Shown here piece by piece: positions 6,394-8,776 of a stretch of DNA of 8,776 nucleotides. The notes under the pieces were generated by a model. It ran no database searches. It was given only the letters and a program-made list of their open reading frames with translations, and was not told where the DNA came from. Source of the stretch: a bacterium (GTDB lineage: Bacteria > Bdellovibrionota > Bdellovibrionia > Bdellovibrionales > UBA1609); the NCBI GenBank assembly GCA_021784635.1, contig JAJYHS010000013.1:1-8776 (forward strand), in the 5' to 3' direction. Made by a program: the position numbers and the translations under genes. The stretch's first letter is position 1. Each line of letters starts with the position of its first letter.

Positions 6394-7612
6394 AATCAGT
6401 TTGAAAAATGTTCGACACAATTACCGTGTTTTGCGTGCGATGGTAAGTCGGGAAGATTTTTTTTGTCCGATGATTAAGGCCAACGCCTATGGCCACGGTG
6501 ATGTTGAAGTGGCGCGTGAGCTGATTAACGAAGGCGCCGAGCATTTCGGGGTCGCGCTTGTCGAGGAGGCTGTTCGTTTGCGTGAAAGTGGTATTATGGT
6601 CGATCTCCTCGTATTTGGCCCCTTTGTTGATCGCGCTTCGGCCGACGCAGTTGTGCGCCATGAGCTCACTCCTGTCGTAAGTTCGTGGGAGGCGCTGCGC
6701 GCGCTTGAGGCTGCGGTTCAAGAACAGACGGCGCGGGGCGCGCTCGGAGCATCCGTAAACGTTCACCTGAAGTTCAACACGGGAATGAATCGTCTCGGTT
6801 TTGCACCTGGTGAAGTCAACAAACTGCGCGATTATTTTTCGCAAACGCAAATTTCGTCGCCCGGCGCCGGCGCTAGAGTCTTAAACCCGAAACTGGTTCT
6901 TAAGGGAGTCTGTACGCATCTTTTGTCGGGCGACGACGCTTTACAAAAAAATGGCCGAACGGCAAAACAGTTGCAGATTTTTTCTAAAATATTTGAATCG
7001 TTTAAAAGTGACGAGGTTAAGGCACACGTGCTCAATAGCTCAGCACTTTTGGCAAGATTTTTAGAGTCGAATGACATACGTCAAAATGTGACGCACTCGA
7101 CCCTTACGCATTGGGGAGCGAGACCCGGAATTTCACTCTATGGTATTGTAGCGCCCGTTAACGGGTTGAGTGACAATTTAAAATCAGTTTATGAGGCAAT
7201 TGATTTGCGTCCTGTTATGCGTGTCGTAAGCGAAATCGTTCATATTCAAAACCTTGCAAAAGGCGAGACGGTTTCTTATGGTGGGCGCTATCAAGTGAAT
7301 CGCGATTCAACGATCGGTGTTGTACCCATCGGATATGCTGACGGTTACATGCGGCGGCTTTCAACAAAATCTAAAATGGTCTTTCGCGGCCAGTGCGTGC
7401 CCGTGGCCGGTACCGTTTGTATGGATTTTTCGATGGTCGACCTAACCGACGTTGCACCGTTAGTTGGCGACGAAATCGTCGTACTCGGCCGGCAAGAGTC
7501 GGGCGTTCATGCCGCTCAAGTTACCGCACTGGAACTGGCCGAAGCAGCAGGGACAATCCCGTATGAAGTATTGACGAACTTTAGTGCGCGAGTGCCGCGC
7601 GTGTATGTATGA
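6362..7612 (+). CDS. alr: Alanine racemase (PLP-dependent)
   Basis: Alr interconverts L- and D-alanine in the cytosol and supplies D-Ala for the peptidoglycan precursor D-Ala-D-Ala. The fold-III PLP barrel is clear. MIKANAYGHG at 37-46 contains the PLP-binding Lys39. FNTGMNRLGF is at 138-147, THLLSGDD at 185-192, LNSSA at 224-228, RPGISLYG at 254-261, IGYADGY at 323-329 (Tyr325 as second catalytic base), and GTVCMDFSMVD at 350-360. At 416 residues it is longer than the usual 360-380. The extra length appears to lie around 118-131, 161-178 and 264-281. The ATG at 6362 is the only sensible start, with GGTGA three bases upstream. It lies inside the end of the previous gene, so translation is probably coupled. 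The mlaE start follows 12 bases after the stop. Confidence 0.96.
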   Translation: MKEILRPLRAEISLKNVRHNYRVLRAMVSREDFFCPMIKANAYGHGDVEVARELINEGAEHFGVALVEEAVRLRESGIMVDLLVFGPFVDRASADAVVRHELTPVVSSWEALRALEAAVQEQTARGALGASVNVHLKFNTGMNRLGFAPGEVNKLRDYFSQTQISSPGAGARVLNPKLVLKGVCTHLLSGDDALQKNGRTAKQLQIFSKIFESFKSDEVKAHVLNSSALLARFLESNDIRQNVTHSTLTHWGARPGISLYGIVAPVNGLSDNLKSVYEAIDLRPVMRVVSEIVHIQNLAKGETVSYGGRYQVNRDSTIGVVPIGYADGYMRRLSTKSKMVFRGQCVPVAGTVCMDFSMVDLTDVAPLVGDEIVVLGRQESGVHAAQVTALELAEAAGTIPYEVLTNFSARVPRVYV

Positions 7613-7624
7613 AAGAAATGAAAA

Positions 7625-8467
7625 ATGTTTGATGCTTGGATGAAAATTCGAAATCAAGTCAACGAGCAAATAGACGATTTTTTTATCGGTATCTGGAGAA
7701 TCGTCTATGACTTTTTTGTGGCGACGGGTAAAACCGTTCTTTTTTTCATTCAAGCGGTCAAGCTTGTTTTTGCAAAGCCAACCCGTTTCGGTGAGTTTAT
7801 TAAACACATGGAGTTTATCGGCAATGAATCGGTGATGATCATTGTTCTCACCGGCGCATTTACAGGTATGGCGCTTGCTTACCAAATATTTTTAGGTTTT
7901 GACTTGGTGAATATGACAAATCTTGTGAGTCCCACGGTGGCGCTTGGCATTAGCCGTGAGTTGGGGCCCGTGCTTACCGGACTCATTGTGGCGGCGCGCG
8001 CCGGCGGGGCCATGTCTGCAAGAATTGGTACGATGCGTGTTTCCGAGCAAATTGACGCACTTGAAGTTATGGGGATTAACCCCGTTCAATATCTTGTTTC
8101 ACCGCGGATTGTTGCGGCTCTGGTGGCCATGCCGCTTTTGTGCGCCATTTTTGATTTTGTCGCAATGGCTGGCGCCTATCTTTTGTGCGTAAAAGTATTG
8201 GGCGTTGAGAGCGCGATTTTCTTCGACAAGATTCAGGCATGGCTTCACCCGCGCGACATCTACGAAGGGCTTTTGAAGGCAGCAGTTTTTGGTTTGATTT
8301 TTGCCACTGTATGCACGTATCGCGGCTTTACGACAAAAGGCGGAGCAAAAGGAGTAGGCGAAGCGACAAACAGCGGCGTCGTATACAGCATGGTGCTGAT
8401 CATTGTTATGAACTTTTTTATGACCAACGTAATTCGGTTTTACTACAAAATTGCGGGAATCAGGTAA
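7625..8467 (+). CDS. mlaE: MlaE-family ABC transporter permease (phospholipid transport)
   Basis: This is an inner-membrane permease of the MlaE/YrbE (DUF140) family. With MlaF (ATPase), MlaD (MCE-domain ring) and often MlaB, it moves phospholipids between inner and outer membranes to maintain outer-membrane lipid asymmetry. The 280 residues match the usual family length. An amphipathic N-terminal region (about 15-50) is followed by membrane segments near 68-92, 103-125, 158-192, 215-232 and 252-275. The family signature runs from RELGPVLTGL (111-120) through RAGGAMSARIGTMRVSEQID (125-144) and ALEVMGINP (145-153), the cytoplasmic coupling region that contacts the ATPase. ATG 7625 has only a weak purine-rich site (GAAAG), so translation may depend on alr just upstream. 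A second ATG at 7640 is possible. mlaF begins 2 bases after the stop. Confidence 0.93.
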   Translation: MFDAWMKIRNQVNEQIDDFFIGIWRIVYDFFVATGKTVLFFIQAVKLVFAKPTRFGEFIKHMEFIGNESVMIIVLTGAFTGMALAYQIFLGFDLVNMTNLVSPTVALGISRELGPVLTGLIVAARAGGAMSARIGTMRVSEQIDALEVMGINPVQYLVSPRIVAALVAMPLLCAIFDFVAMAGAYLLCVKVLGVESAIFFDKIQAWLHPRDIYEGLLKAAVFGLIFATVCTYRGFTTKGGAKGVGEATNSGVVYSMVLIIVMNFFMTNVIRFYYKIAGIR

Positions 8468-8469
8468 AA

Positions 8470-8776
8470 ATGGATGCGGCCGTAGAAATACATCATTTGA
8501 AAAAAACGTTTGATGGCCGTGAGTACGTGCTCAACGATCTTGAACTGACAGTTCCTCGTGGCGTGATTACGGCCATTATCGGTTTTAGCGGCACTGGCAA
8601 ATCGGTTTTGTTGAAGCATATCTTGGGTCTCATTTCACCGACCGAAGGCGAGGTTCGGGTCTTGGGTCGGGTCCTGAACACGCTTAGTTATGAAGAGTTG
8701 ACTGAGTTTCGATGTCATATTGGTGGATTATTTCAGAACAGCGCACTGTTCGACGATATGACGGTGATCGAGAAGG
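8470..8776 (+). CDS. mlaF: MlaF-family ABC transporter ATPase (partial, 3' end outside window)
   Basis: This is the start of the ATPase that powers the MlaE permease; 102 residues are visible. It shows the ABC pattern VEIHHLKKTF near the start, the Walker A loop GFSGTGKS at 38-45 with Lys44, LLKHILGLISPTEGEVRVLG at 47-66, and the Q-loop with Gln89 in GLFQNSALFDDMTV (86-99). The SALFD segment after the Q-loop is characteristic of MlaF-type ATPases rather than of general ABC importers. The signature motif, Walker B and H-loop are beyond the window. The ATG at 8470 follows an AGGT that straddles the mlaE stop, with 2 bases between the genes, so the two are cotranscribed and probably coupled. An MCE-domain gene (mlaD) would be expected next. 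Confidence 0.93.
   Translation, partial: MDAAVEIHHLKKTFDGREYVLNDLELTVPRGVITAIIGFSGTGKSVLLKHILGLISPTEGEVRVLGRVLNTLSYEELTEFRCHIGGLFQNSALFDDMTVIEK

Noticed and set aside
6338..6850. A 170-codon minus-strand open frame opposite alr
   Set aside because: It lies antisense to the conserved PLP-Lys region of alr and shows no domain pattern.
1..8776. Mobile elements, CRISPR arrays, tRNA or rRNA genes
   Set aside because: I saw no transposase, integrase, spaced direct repeats or cloverleaf-type sequence. Nearly the whole window is coding.

Overview
The window comes from a Gram-negative bacterium of middling GC content (my estimate is just under 50%). It encodes a signal-peptide-bearing protein ending in Phe like an outer-membrane barrel, and the MlaE/MlaF inner-membrane lipid transporter. 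TTG starts appear twice. The mix of de novo NAD synthesis, Mla transport and GGDEF-type signalling would fit a deltaproteobacterial or Bdellovibrionota-like lineage. That placement is a low-confidence inference, because no rRNA or other decisive marker is present.

Left part (1-1707). A serine hydrolase of the monoacylglycerol lipase/lysophospholipase type runs leftward off the window edge. Divergent to it is a small probable outer-membrane beta-barrel protein, best started at a TTG codon behind a good Shine-Dalgarno. A small basic hypothetical protein with one N-terminal hydrophobic segment follows. It ends exactly where the leftward nadB gene ends, so the two stop codons share the palindrome TGATCA.

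Middle (1705-3484). nadB (L-aspartate oxidase, first step of quinolinate/NAD synthesis) is complete at 540 residues with its active-site residues in place. The 157-base gap upstream of it holds a plausible divergent promoter pair, one for nadB and one for the rightward operon.

Right part (3485-8776). Five same-strand genes are packed tightly enough to be one operon. In order they are a membrane sensor resembling a histidine kinase, a soluble GAF-like plus GGDEF-like protein, alr (alanine racemase), mlaE (permease) and mlaF (ATPase, cut by the window end). Junctions are a 4-base overlap, a 32-base overlap, a 12-base gap and a 2-base gap. The two signalling proteins are the most unusual content. 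The sensor has Asp where the phosphorylated His should be, and damaged N, G1 and G2 boxes. The GGDEF-like protein has ARDLF in place of GGDEF but keeps an RxxD motif exactly where the c-di-GMP inhibitory site lies. Both therefore look like non-catalytic signalling proteins, translationally coupled to each other and transcribed with cell-wall precursor (D-alanine) and outer-membrane lipid-asymmetry genes. This may be an undescribed envelope-linked signalling module.
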